Of a stretch of 64,000 bases of DNA, positions 60,901 through 64,000 are shown in pieces (positions within the stretch are counted from its first letter, which is position 1; each line of letters starts with the position of its first letter). The notes beneath the pieces were generated by a model. That model saw only the letters and a program-made list of their open reading frames with translations, was not told the DNA's origin and made no database searches. The position numbers and the translations under genes were made by a program. The DNA comes from Bemisia tabaci (taxonomy: Eukaryota > Arthropoda > Insecta > Hemiptera > Aleyrodidae): contig NC_092797.1 in the NCBI RefSeq assembly GCF_918797505.1, forward strand, positions 42,196,157 to 42,260,156, written 5' to 3'.

Positions 60901-63900
60901 AAAGCTAAGTTGGCTTTGTAGTGATTCTACAAGTTTCAGTCTTTGACTCCTCAAATAGATTCAAGAATTTAAATTTTTTTTTTTTTTTTTTAACAAATAA
61001 GTTTGCATTTATCCGTGTTCTTGGTATCATAGAAATTAATTACATCTTCCATTTATTCTGTATATCTTAATTTTCATAGTATACGTCCTTTCACAATCAT
61101 GTGAAACATACCAGTCTTTCTTAAATGCAACCAATTCAATTTAGTTATGATCAGAATTTGTCTTAATACTCAATAATCAAAGTTATTCAGTTCAGGTTAC
61201 ATCAATTGTAAGTACCTTCTTTTCTCTCTGTGCTCTCATAAATTCATGGGATTATCTTTATATTCTTGTCTCACTTTAAATATCTTTTCTCGTTTCAATT
61301 TCTTACTTTTTCAGTTTTTGTCTCAGTCTTTTTAAGGATTCACAGATTGAAATTCTCCTTAGCCTTGAAAAATCGGTTAGACCTGTAAAAAGTAATTATA
61401 TATCCTATGGGTAAGTCTGCTTCGATTTTGTAAAAGTTTTTTACCTTATCCTTATAATTAAACAGTAGATCAAAATGAGCTCTAAATGTCCTTCACACAT
61501 CGTCGTTCTCTGCACAAAGGAACGTATAATGATTGAGTTGTTTCAGTATATCTTACTAACATTTTATTCTATGACCGGAGAGCCGTCACAAAAAGCCTGA
61601 AATTTCTGAAGGGTTTTCTTTGTACCTCTTAGGAAAGACGCTAAAATTTTCAAATAATGCTGTGCAACGATTCTTTCGTGAAAAAAATAAAATGTTTGTA
61701 GCAATACTGAAATAGTGTAGGCAAGATGCGTACCTTCAGGCGGAAGATGACAAAGTATACCCATACAAATCGAGCTTTGTGATCAATATTCTTGTGTATG
61801 AATGATCTGCAATATGTCTGATTGGGACATTTTATTGGTCATTCATAAAAGAGTTAGAACATCATGTGTTGCGAGAAATTTATTTGATATAAAACAATAA
61901 TGTAAAGTAAACGACAACCTCCATAGTAACAGGTAAGCAACTTCCACTCTGGTGTCTAGTCTAGGTCATTGTTTGATTGCATTGAATTCAGACCTTTTGG
62001 TGGGAATATATTTTCATCTTCTTATCAAATGGGGTTCTACTTCTCTCTACTGTGAACTTTGATTGGAGTTAGTTGCAACACTTGATTTTTGTCTGTACTT
62101 TCGTTACTCTTCTGATGCCTTATTCCCTAAGAAATTGAATTCCTCAGAAGAATTTCCCCTTTCTAGAAGCATGCAATTATTCTGACACCTTCAAAAGAAG
62201 TTATTATTTACAAAACTACCCTTCATATCGATCAATGTCAGTTGATCAATGTTCCTCCAGCGCACCTCTGTCCTCTTTTTATGAATGAAAAAATATCCTT
62301 TTGGAATGTATTTTCAGCATCACTTCTATTTTATTACTTTTTACTTTCACATTTTGCATTATAGCATCTTATCTTTGGAACAACTCTTTTTCACTGGGTG
62401 CAATCACAATCTTTCAGACTCATAGATGAAATAACAGTTGCATCATTCATCATTTGCATTATTGTCGGGGTCTGATTCTTTGAAAAGCTTTACAATTTTT
62501 TACTCAAATATATCAGAATTTCTGGACATTCATTATTTCTTTTTCTCATTATTTAGATGTGAATGAATGCAGTGCAAATCCATGCGGAGAAAATGCTGTG
62601 TGCACAGATACAGTTGGTAGTTTTGTTTGCTCTTGTCGACAAGATTATACTGGAGATCCGTATAGAAAGTGTGTTGGTGAGTATTTTTCAGCTTTATCCT
62701 CTTTTTTCTCATCTAATGGTCAAAATTGCCTTCTCTTTTGCAGAGTCACTAATTCTAATTTGTGTTTTTTTTTGTGGACTCTTTATTATGAGAGAAAACT
62801 TTTTGAAATACCTCTCATAAAATTTGGTGCAAAATAATCCCACCAGCATTGTGAATTCCTATAAATTTTACTTGGCCAAAATCTTGGTTTTGAAAATTTG
62901 ACACAGCCAGGTTTGGGTATTTAGCCAACCTGAAGTTCATTACGATAATTTTTTAATCATATTGAATTATTAGCCCACATTATCTATTTTAAATATTCAA
63001 AACAGGTTGCATTCAAAAAGTCTCTCTTAATTGTTCATCAATTTGAAAAATAGAAACTGTTTTTAATAATTGCGTAATCCTAATTGCAATTTTTGTAATT
63101 TTAGATATTGATGAATGTGCTATTTTGGATAAACCGTGCGGACAAAATGCAGTCTGTGAAAATACAGATCCTGGATTTACGTGTACTTGTCCTCAAGGAT
63201 TTGCTGGAAAACCAGACCCCTCCGTAGCTTGTGAACAGGTGTGTTGACTTTTATAAAAGAGACAAATACTCCCGTATTCACAAAGTTTGTACCTTCAGCT
63301 AAATTACAAAGTAGAAAAGAGAACTTATCGACGGTGAAACTGCAGGAACAAGTATCTTGGTTTACAATGTAACATGTACCCTGTCATGCTTTATTTTTTA
63401 GATGGAAAAATACTCAACATCATTAATTGAAAATTCTCTTGATTTTTCTTCTCTGTGTGAAGCATTTTGCATGAAAATTTCAGGCAATAGCATAGGTTTG
63501 TTCTCCTTCGATAAAATAAAATGAGAGCAAAGATTCTGTAACACCATAGAAGAAATATGCTTTCCTTCAGTTTCATCATAGTTTTGTATTATCAGTTACT
63601 ATTTTAAAATGGTTACCAGAAATTAATGAACTGTAAGCAACCTGAGGAAAGAACCTTATGAAAATAAAACATGAACTGCCAGAACCTACTTTGTCTCAAC
63701 ATGAATGAAAAAAAAAAAAACTCAGGTGGCTGATATAGCACTGCAAGCTGCTGTCAAGCTGGAAAAATATTCTGATCTTCTTTTGAATGGCACCCTTGTA
63801 TAACTTTCTGTTTATCTGTAGGTGGACGTTTCAGTACTCTGTGCAGTGAATTCAGATTGTGCAGAGCATGCTGAGTGTATTGAAGGCCAATGTTTTTGCC

Positions 63901-64000
63901 TGAATGGATTCAAAGCTCAAGGTTCTCTTTGCCATGACATTGATGAGTGTCTGTCCCTTCCTTGTGGACCGTTCTCTGTTTGTAACAACACCCAGGGAAG
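21879..64000 (+). CDS. dpy: dumpy-like giant EGF protein, N-terminal part, nine exons, open at both ends
   Basis: Nine exons (listed separately) join in one frame of about 466 residues with 12 EGF-like units, most starting D-[IVL]-[DN]-E-C, the calcium-binding form. Known of the family: Dumpy is a huge membrane-anchored apical matrix protein that links epithelium to cuticle at muscle attachments, trachea and wing. The assignment rests on two adjacent domains, D-E-N-E-C...D-V-F-A-H-C-T-N-T and the next with A-E-C-C-N-L-P-A-H-F-L-C-K-C, which I recall as the start of insect Dumpy, and on the later order (P-C-G-E-N-A-x-C-T-D-T, then L-D-K-P-C-G-Q, then the atypical V-D-V-x-x-L-C unit). Eight GT-AG introns have matching phases. 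The start codon, signal peptide, DPY modules, ZP domain and membrane segment are not visible. The alternative is another EGF-repeat matrix protein such as a fibrillin-like one, which the domain order makes less likely. Confidence 0.85.
22620..22790. repeat. GC-rich inverted repeat
   Basis: Centred near 22705 (attgcgcaatgcg). Arms read acgcgcactgacgcctacaa, then acctaagtggatacttc, with the complement at 22720-22758 and GCGGCG-rich outer parts. Probably a foldback transposon; no target duplication was found. Confidence 0.65.
23480..23603. mobile_element. Foldback element with TGGGCGTATTTCTGCCAAAC ends
   Basis: 124 bp. Left TGGGCGTATTTCTGCCAAAC with ggaactatgtgcat; right tgcacatagtttcgtttggc with agatagacgtcca. 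The middle pairs through gagccctga / cagggctc. Related to 4822-5042. Confidence 0.75.
24216..24469. mobile_element. GTGCTAAGGAAAAACGCC foldback family, intron 1 copy
   Basis: About 254 bp. The left end is ctacagtgctaaggaaaaac and the right end tttttccttagtacggcag, with TA on both sides. The second motif is ttgccaaattt / cctggcaac. Best-preserved member with which to define the family. Confidence 0.8.
24543..24705. mobile_element. Probable fragment of a CACTGAAAAAA-type element
   Basis: Begins TACACTGAAAAAAAAGATTT, matching the ends of the elements at 11586 and 30537. Inverted motifs tctgccag/ctggcaga lie near 24627 and 24669. I found no matching right terminus. Confidence 0.45.
26012..26266. 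mobile_element. Foldback element with GCAGAAAGGAACCA ends
   Basis: Left ctaagcagaaaggaaccata with ggcacatcagctattgcc; right ggcagtagctgatgtggctt with ggttcctttctgctaa. Arms are about 45 bases with few mismatches. Non-coding. Confidence 0.75.
27023..27310. repeat. Degenerate tandem repetition, 125-140 bp
   Basis: aaggcaaccagggccaaaag at 27023, aaggcaaccgggatggtaaa at 27147 and a weaker aaggggggtcgaatggtg at 27286. Each is followed by a TTGGTGA/TTAGTGAGAAA-type segment. Confidence 0.5.
27862..28461. mobile_element. Possible hAT-type element with CACAGTGCGGCC ends
   Basis: 600 bp between CACAGTGCGGCCTCC and its inverse GAGGGCCGCACTGTG. Flanks ggccggcg and cggcggcg match at 6 of 8. The interior includes an open frame of 79 residues (28127-28366) that I do not recognise and take to be chance. 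Confidence 0.6.
28590..28800. other. CpG-rich patch in dumpy intron 1
   Basis: Dense CpG, open in several frames on both strands with no recognised product. It sits between a 600-bp element and a C-run. Could be an intronic regulatory region or internal promoter; no core promoter motif I can defend. Confidence 0.35.
29391..29706. repeat. Tandem repeat, about 2.8 units of 113 bp, just upstream of a dumpy exon
   Basis: Units begin ctcgcgcgatactcca at 29391, 29504 and 29617. They are nearly identical, including gagttaaaataattgtatc and cgaacatccatgaag. The unit junction contains acaaaacgccttc, a motif of a dispersed repeat found elsewhere in the window. Confidence 0.88.
29851..29967 (+). CDS. 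dpy: dumpy exon, calcium-binding EGF domain (D-E-N-E-C)
   Basis: Acceptor ttgctttcag ends at 29850 and donor gtaagat starts at 29968; 117 bp, phase 1-1. One EGF domain: D-E-N-E-C-K-Y-R-P-C, D-V-F-A-H-C-T-N-T-L-G-S-F-H-C-S-C, F-P-G-Y-T-G-N-G-F-Y-C-Q. It has six cysteines in canonical spacing and the hydroxylation pattern C-x-N-x4-F-x-C-x-C. The D-V-F-A-H-C stretch is one of the strongest pointers to Dumpy. A 113-bp tandem repeat ends about 145 bp upstream and a TTC microsatellite begins shortly after the donor. Confidence 0.9.
30537..30951 (+). mobile_element. GGTAA/TTACC-rich MITE, copy 1
   Basis: 415 bp between CACTGAAAAAAAATTCTCGG and its inverse ending TTTTTTTTTTCAGTG, flanked by TG on both sides. 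The interior is built from GGTAA and TTACC pentamers, about 19 by my count, many in the palindromic context ttggtaattttacc. One of them, cttggtaagtac, is a near-perfect 5' splice-site consensus on the sense strand. A close copy lies inverted at 46014-46427. Confidence 0.85.
31344..31580. mobile_element. Foldback element, CTTGGAGGACAAGGCGCAT family, copy 1
   Basis: Left gagtacaaggcgcatgagtg with cagttttt; right aaactgctttcatgcgcctt with gtcctccaag. The interior shares gagatacgtgtttgaag and attacatggatcttaatgg with 51776-52009. Confidence 0.7.
32382..32491 (-). mobile_element. Possible retroelement end with hammerhead-like motif
   Basis: On the - strand the sequence around 32453-32488 reads cagttgagaatgggcatg, then aattggcccgaaacgtc. 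It has a GGGC/GCCC stem followed by CGAAACGTC, resembling the hammerhead-ribozyme motif known in Penelope-like elements. The CUGAUGA core box is not intact. There is no reverse transcriptase nearby. Confidence 0.3.
32492..32767. mobile_element. Foldback element, CAGCGGAC / CCCCGCAG family, nested
   Basis: Arms cagcggaccgattattgaaa and tttcaataatcgccccgcag, with internal tcctattggtggaaacgg against ttcaaccaatagaatt. It lies inside another insertion (32382-32920), which itself interrupts a third element. Confidence 0.75.
33127..33244. mobile_element. Short foldback element, GTCGCTCC...GGACGTATCTCAAT family
   Basis: Left gtcgctccccggacgtaagg with acgtatctcaatctcc; right ggagatacgcccctcgg with aggagtgac. 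About 118 bp. A second copy is at 45032-45154. Confidence 0.65.
33477..33726. mobile_element. GTGCTAAGGAAAAACGCC foldback family
   Basis: Left gtgcttaggaagaacgccgt, right catacggcgttcttccttag with cacagcag. Internal ttaccgaatctcc and ttggcaacatttgg. About 250 bp, non-coding. Confidence 0.8.
34670..34765. mobile_element. Internally deleted hAT-type MITE, family 1
   Basis: 96 bp, containing gatcgatatttccccatt and ending gcacgccacgccacc. It is flanked by an exact 8-bp duplication, tatcgcag, at 34662-34669 and 34766-34773. One terminus and the central palindrome are missing relative to the 165-bp copies, yet the duplication is intact. Confidence 0.8.
35313..35861. mobile_element. CACTGGAAAAAA foldback element split by a nested insertion
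   Basis: The left arm (35313-35420) starts CACTGGAAAAAAAACCGC and the right arm (about 35750-35861) ends TTTTTTTTCCAATG, with TG on both sides. The arms share gatctagagtccagactctt, inverted, and tcaagagtattttt. Between them sits a separate insert, about 35424-35750, with its own inverted ends (atggagaatttgca / tgcaaattctccat). Confidence 0.8.
35977..36600. repeat. Diverged tandem duplication, 306-bp period
   Basis: Unit 1 starts at 35977 (taaattgcgcttgtac) and unit 2 at 36283 (taaattgcgcattttc). Both continue through tgacc.tcccc, accgctactgcc/accactgctgcc, gtgttctttcgg/gtgttcttttgg and caattcctttaattttt. Old duplication, non-coding. Confidence 0.75.
36693..36941. mobile_element. GTGCTAAGGAAAAACGCC foldback family
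   Basis: Left actctgctaaggaagattgg, right ttcatacggcgtttatcttt with agcacagcag. Internal atgttgtcaaattcctcc and acttggcaacgtcc. About 249 bp. Confidence 0.75.
37326..38399. mobile_element. GTGCTAAGG-family element enlarged by a probable nested insertion
   Basis: Left gctatgctacgaggaaacgc with gtgttgccaaatttcc; right tttggcaacgcctagatg with catacgacgttcttccg. The ends belong to the roughly 250-bp family, but 1.07 kb separates them. At 37405 the interior has ttggattgcattttgc, an end motif shared with the foldback at 8558-8826, suggesting an insertion. Confidence 0.55.
38649..38813. mobile_element. hAT-type MITE, family 1, with exact target duplication
   Basis: 165 bp, the same length as the copy at 8268. 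It starts CAGTGGCGTGGCGTG and ends CACGCCACGCAACTG. It is flanked by exact 8-bp duplications, accacgtg, at 38641-38648 and 38814-38821. Close identity to the other copy and intact ends suggest recent insertion. Confidence 0.92.
39372..39616. mobile_element. GTGCTAAGG-family element, diverged
   Basis: Left accgtgcagcggaaaaacgc; right gcgaacttgcttagcacggc. The interior is diverged. The next foldback (39634) starts 17 bp later. Confidence 0.55.
39634..39767. mobile_element. Short foldback element with TAAGGTCCAGTTACAC ends
   Basis: The left arm taaggtccagttacacg plus atcaaattgagccatc is repeated inverted at the right (gatggctcaatttgag, gtgtaactggaccatta). About 134 bp with arms of about 36. No clear target duplication was seen. 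Confidence 0.7.
39787..40033. mobile_element. GTGCTAAGG-family element
   Basis: Left gccgcattcaggaagaatgt with gtatgagccctcagg and ctaccaaatttcctcc; right tttggcaacctccgaatg with ctacggcgtttctcc. About 247 bp. Confidence 0.7.
40048..40210. mobile_element. hAT-type MITE, family 1 variant with CAGAGGCGGATCC ends
   Basis: 163-bp palindrome. The left end is CAGAGGCGGATCCAGC and the right end GCAGGATCCGCCAATG. Flanks ttaaaacc (40040-40047) and ttaaaccc (40211-40218) give 7 of 8 matches. The core shares aataatcgattctt and the ATCGATATAT-like motif with family 1, but the terminal repeats differ, so it is a subfamily. It lies 14 bp from another foldback element. Confidence 0.8.
41868..42117. mobile_element. 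GTGCTAAGG-family element
   Basis: Left gctgtgcaacataaaaacgc with aatgttgcaaaatttcc; right tttggcaacgtctgaaag with cacacggcgttttttaat. About 250 bp, with diverged ends. Confidence 0.65.
43693..43948. mobile_element. GTGCTAAGG-family element
   Basis: Left cgtgctaagaaaaaacgtcg with gagccatcaggcgttgcc; right atgatcatatgacttttc with aacttagcacg. About 256 bp. Confidence 0.7.
45032..45154. mobile_element. Short foldback element, same family as 33127
   Basis: Left cgtcgctactctgacgtaag with gtcgtatcttaacttcc; right tcgagatacgcccttacgtc with aggggagcaacgac. Confidence 0.65.
45673..45926. mobile_element. Related foldback element with CGTCGTTTTCC ends
   Basis: Left tcgtcgttttccgggcgaag with gaacgtaac; right gctacgttctttcgcg with gacgacgaca. 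Internal aaggttgcaaaattgac and atttggcaacatcaaa. A similar single end occurs at 7551-7600 (cgttttcctcacgaaagaac). Confidence 0.65.
46014..46427 (-). mobile_element. GGTAA/TTACC-rich MITE, copy 2, inverted relative to copy 1
   Basis: 414 bp from CACTGAAAAAAAATCTCGG to TTTTTTTTCAGTG, flanked by CA on both sides. Read by eye it matches the reverse complement of 30537-30951 over its full length with scattered substitutions. Both copies lie in the same dumpy intron. Confidence 0.85.
46995..47400. repeat. GTCCCCA-rich direct repeats
   Basis: The segment aagtccccaattttcttgtt plus caggtccccaaaaa occurs at 47061 and 47114 (period 53). Looser copies of GTCCCCAA/ATCCCC lie from 46995 to 47400. The long minus-strand open frame here (46500-47123) partly translates this repeat. 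Confidence 0.75.
49055..49272. mobile_element. Diverged foldback element of the same family
   Basis: Shares gaaattgattgacagaagct, gttgaaacaggtgattgtc, ctctcgtgggttgcaacc and the inverse ttccactatattagga. The ends are eroded. It lies about 250 bp upstream of the 49524 exon. Confidence 0.6.
49524..49655 (+). CDS. dpy: dumpy exon, calcium-binding EGF domain with an extra cysteine
   Basis: Acceptor tgttaacag ends at 49523 and donor gtaagttt starts at 49656; 132 bp, phase 1-1. It reads D-I-D-E-C-A-N-P-A-I-A-S-R-C, V-A-N-A-E-C-C-N-L-P-A-H-F-L-C-K-C, R-P-G-F-E-G-D-G-E-V-E-C-R. It has seven cysteines rather than six because of the C-C pair. I recall the same A-E-C-C-N-L-P-A-H-F wording in Drosophila Dumpy, so the odd cysteine is probably ancestral. 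It follows a 19.6-kb intron. Confidence 0.9.
51128..51435. repeat. Dispersed CGCCTTCAAT...CAACACGCACATCC repeat
   Basis: aaagcgccttcaatacttca at 51129 and aaacgccttcactttcgagc at 51368, the latter followed by atgcaacacagacatc and cgaatagttgcatccagg. Fragments with the same motif order occur near 3545, 22838, 34328 and 54983, so this is a dispersed family of unknown class. Confidence 0.6.
51776..52009. mobile_element. Foldback element, CTTGGAGGACAAGGCGCAT family, copy 2
   Basis: Left gaggggcttggaggacaagg with cgcataagtgcag; right aaaaccgcaccaagcccctc. It is collinear with 31344-31580 over about 230 bp. The right arm has lost the middle of the repeat. Confidence 0.7.
52515..52769. mobile_element. 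TATCGACGGTGAAA-family foldback element with TA flanks
   Basis: 255 bp. Left TCGACGGTGAAACTACCAAA with ccacgtatctcgg; right gagatacgtggtttggtagt with tacaccgtcga; TA on both sides. Arms are about 40 bases. The TA duplication suggests a Tc1/mariner-type origin. Confidence 0.8.
53601..54043. mobile_element. Large foldback transposon (443 bp, arms about 210 bp)
   Basis: It begins AAGGTGATTCGATGGACGCC and ends GGCGTCCATCGAATCACCTT. The two halves are nearly complementary throughout, meeting near 53818-53832 (gcagtttcgatatcag). Flanks aagtaatt (53593-53600) and aagtaact (54044-54051) match at 7 of 8, so the duplication is hAT-like in length. Non-coding. In RNA it would make an almost uninterrupted hairpin of about 210 base pairs. 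Confidence 0.85.
54664..54779 (+). CDS. dpy: dumpy exon, EGF domain lacking its last cysteine
   Basis: Acceptor tgttccag ends at 54663 and donor gtaagtat starts at 54780; 116 bp, phase 1 to phase 0. It reads D-I-D-E-C-L-Q-P-N-A-C-G-I-N-T-V-C, T-N-T-P-G-N-Y-T-C-D-C, Q-T-G-Y-Q-G-N-P-Y-N-G. The sixth cysteine is supplied by the first codon of the next exon, so this intron splits the domain one residue before its end. N-Y-T is a possible N-glycosylation site next to the fourth cysteine. Confidence 0.88.
54780..57751 (+). other. dpy: dumpy intron (3.0 kb)
   Basis: GT-AG, phase 0. It contains a dispersed CGCCTTCAAT-type repeat near 54980-55040 and an 18-base G run at 55385-55402. The remainder is unremarkable. 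Confidence 0.75.
55385..55402. repeat. 18-base G run
   Basis: Uninterrupted G tract preceded by T8 and followed by tagggggc. Likely length-variable and a possible assembly weak point. Confidence 0.8.
57752..58004 (+). CDS. dpy: dumpy exon, end of one EGF domain plus two complete EGF domains
   Basis: Acceptor tgttacag ends at 57751 and donor gtatttta starts at 58005; 253 bp, phase 0 to phase 1. After C-V it has domain one (D-L-N-E-C-E-Y-K-G-A-C-G-L-G-A-L-C ... C-P-R-G-Y-E-G-D-A-Y-R-G-V-C) and domain two (D-I-N-E-C-L-H-N-V-C-G-I-N-A-I-C ... C-P-Q-G-F-A-G-D-P-F-S-S-C). In domain one, H replaces the usual aromatic residue of the hydroxylation motif (G-G-H-H-C). The donor lacks the usual G at +5, so splicing here may be weak. 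Confidence 0.88.
58005..59584 (+). other. dpy: dumpy intron (1.6 kb)
   Basis: AT-rich, with no recognised repeat or transposon apart from poly-T tracts near 59425 and 59490. The acceptor at its end is weak. Confidence 0.75.
59585..59827 (+). CDS. dpy: dumpy exon, two calcium-binding EGF domains
   Basis: The acceptor ag ends at 59584 in a poor pyrimidine context (gttaaaatag). The donor gttagt starts at 59828. Length 243 bp, phase 1-1. Domains: D-V-D-E-C-M-A-T-P-C-G-V-K-S-E-C ... C-L-P-G-Y-S-G-E-P-E-K-K-C and D-I-N-E-C-D-N-P-N-Q-C-G-I-N-A-K-C ... C-P-E-G-F-S-G-H-G-Q-I-Y-C. N-G-S is a possible glycosylation site. Both splice signals are weaker than those of neighbouring exons, and because the exon is symmetric, skipping it would keep the frame. 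Confidence 0.88.
59828..62556 (+). other. dpy: dumpy intron (2.7 kb)
   Basis: AT-rich with T-runs (for example 60974-60991). I see no foldback element with defined ends. A fragment near 61499-61530 (atcgtcgttctctgcac) resembles one end of the element at 45673-45926. Confidence 0.75.
62557..62676 (+). CDS. dpy: dumpy exon, EGF domain (N-V-N-E-C)
   Basis: Acceptor ttatttag ends at 62556 and donor gtgagtat starts at 62677; 120 bp, phase 1-1. The junction codon A+AT gives N, so the domain starts E-N-V-N-E-C-S-A-N-P-C-G-E-N-A-V-C, then T-D-T-V-G-S-F-V-C-S-C and Q-D-Y-T-G-D-P-Y-R-K-C. The E-N-x-N-E-C start with P-C-G-E-N-A-x-C-T-D-T matches the order I recall in fly Dumpy. Confidence 0.9.
62677..63104 (+). 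other. dpy: dumpy intron (428 bp)
   Basis: Short AT-rich GT-AG intron in phase 1. Nothing else was seen in it. Confidence 0.8.
63105..63238 (+). CDS. dpy: dumpy exon, calcium-binding EGF domain
   Basis: Acceptor gtaattttag ends at 63104 and donor gtgtgttg starts at 63239; 134 bp, phase 1 to phase 0. It reads D-I-D-E-C-A-I-L-D-K-P-C-G-Q-N-A-V-C, E-N-T-D-P-G-F-T-C-T-C, P-Q-G-F-A-G-K-P-D-P-S-V-A-C-E-Q. It is complete with six cysteines. The donor lacks the AAG/GAG +3 to +5 consensus. Confidence 0.9.
63239..63821 (+). other. dpy: dumpy intron (583 bp) carrying a diverged foldback element
   Basis: GT-AG, phase 0. About half of it (about 63327-63583) is a diverged copy of the TATCGACGGTGAAACT palindromic family. 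Confidence 0.75.
63327..63583. mobile_element. TATCGACGGTGAAA-family foldback element, diverged, in the last intron
   Basis: Left ttatcgacggtgaaactgca with acaagtatcttgg; right tatgctttccttcagttt with catcatag. Contains ccctgtcatgctttatttt as in the other copies. Confidence 0.6.
63822..64000 (+). CDS. dpy: dumpy exon, atypical EGF-like unit plus start of next EGF domain, cut by window end
   Basis: Acceptor ttatctgtag ends at 63821 and the exon runs off the window. It starts in phase 0: V-D-V-S-V-L-C-A-V-N-S-D-C-A-E-H-A-E-C, then I-E-G-Q-C-F-C-L-N-G-F and C-H. This is a six-cysteine unit without the calcium motif. It is followed by D-I-D-E-C-L-S-L-P-C-G-P-F-S-V-C-N-N-T. The frame is open to base 64000, so this exon or later ones continue the array. 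Confidence 0.88.
   Translation, partial: MDVSVLCAVNSDCAEHAECIEGQCFCLNGFKAQGSLCHDIDECLSLPCGPFSVCNNTQG

Overview
The window is animal nuclear DNA, almost certainly from an insect. It is AT-rich, has no operon-like gene packing, and holds one recognisable gene on the + strand, split into small exons with GT-AG introns. The exons encode tandem calcium-binding EGF-like domains. Their order and wording, especially the pair beginning D-E-N-E-C and the next domain containing A-E-C-C-N-L-P-A-H-F, match my memory of the N-terminal end of Dumpy. Dumpy is the giant apical extracellular-matrix protein of insects that anchors epidermis, muscle attachments, trachea and wing to cuticle. The insect order cannot be fixed from the sequence; the dense foldback elements would fit a hemipteran, but that is a guess.

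Layout. Positions 1-21878 hold no exon I can support: the stretch is either intergenic or part of a large 5' intron, and it is filled with foldback (MITE-like) elements and low-complexity tracts. The nine dumpy exons are 21879-21983, 29851-29967, 49524-49655, 54664-54779, 57752-58004, 59585-59827, 62557-62676, 63105-63238 and 63822-64000 (cut by the window edge). Most junctions are phase 1, with phase 0 at the fourth and eighth introns. Joined, they keep one open frame of about 466 residues with 12 EGF-like units, the last truncated. Signal peptide and start codon are not in the visible exons, and the bulk of the protein lies beyond 64000.

The introns (7.9, 19.6, 5.0, 3.0, 1.6, 2.7, 0.4 and 0.6 kb) carry most of the interest. 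Several elements have exact or near-exact 8-bp target duplications and CAG/TAG termini, which marks them as hAT-type non-autonomous transposons. Others start CACTGAAAAAA or CACTGGAAAAA and are flanked by a repeated dinucleotide. One family whose ends resemble GTGCTAAGGAAAAACGCCGT occurs about eight times, mostly between 33 and 44 kb inside intron 2. Two 415-bp copies of a GGTAA/TTACC-rich element sit in opposite orientation in the same intron and could pair in the pre-mRNA. Element density falls sharply after about 57 kb, where exons become frequent.

No tRNA, rRNA, CRISPR or convincing second protein gene was found. No clearly new gene system is visible. The unusual content is the transposon architecture of the dumpy introns.
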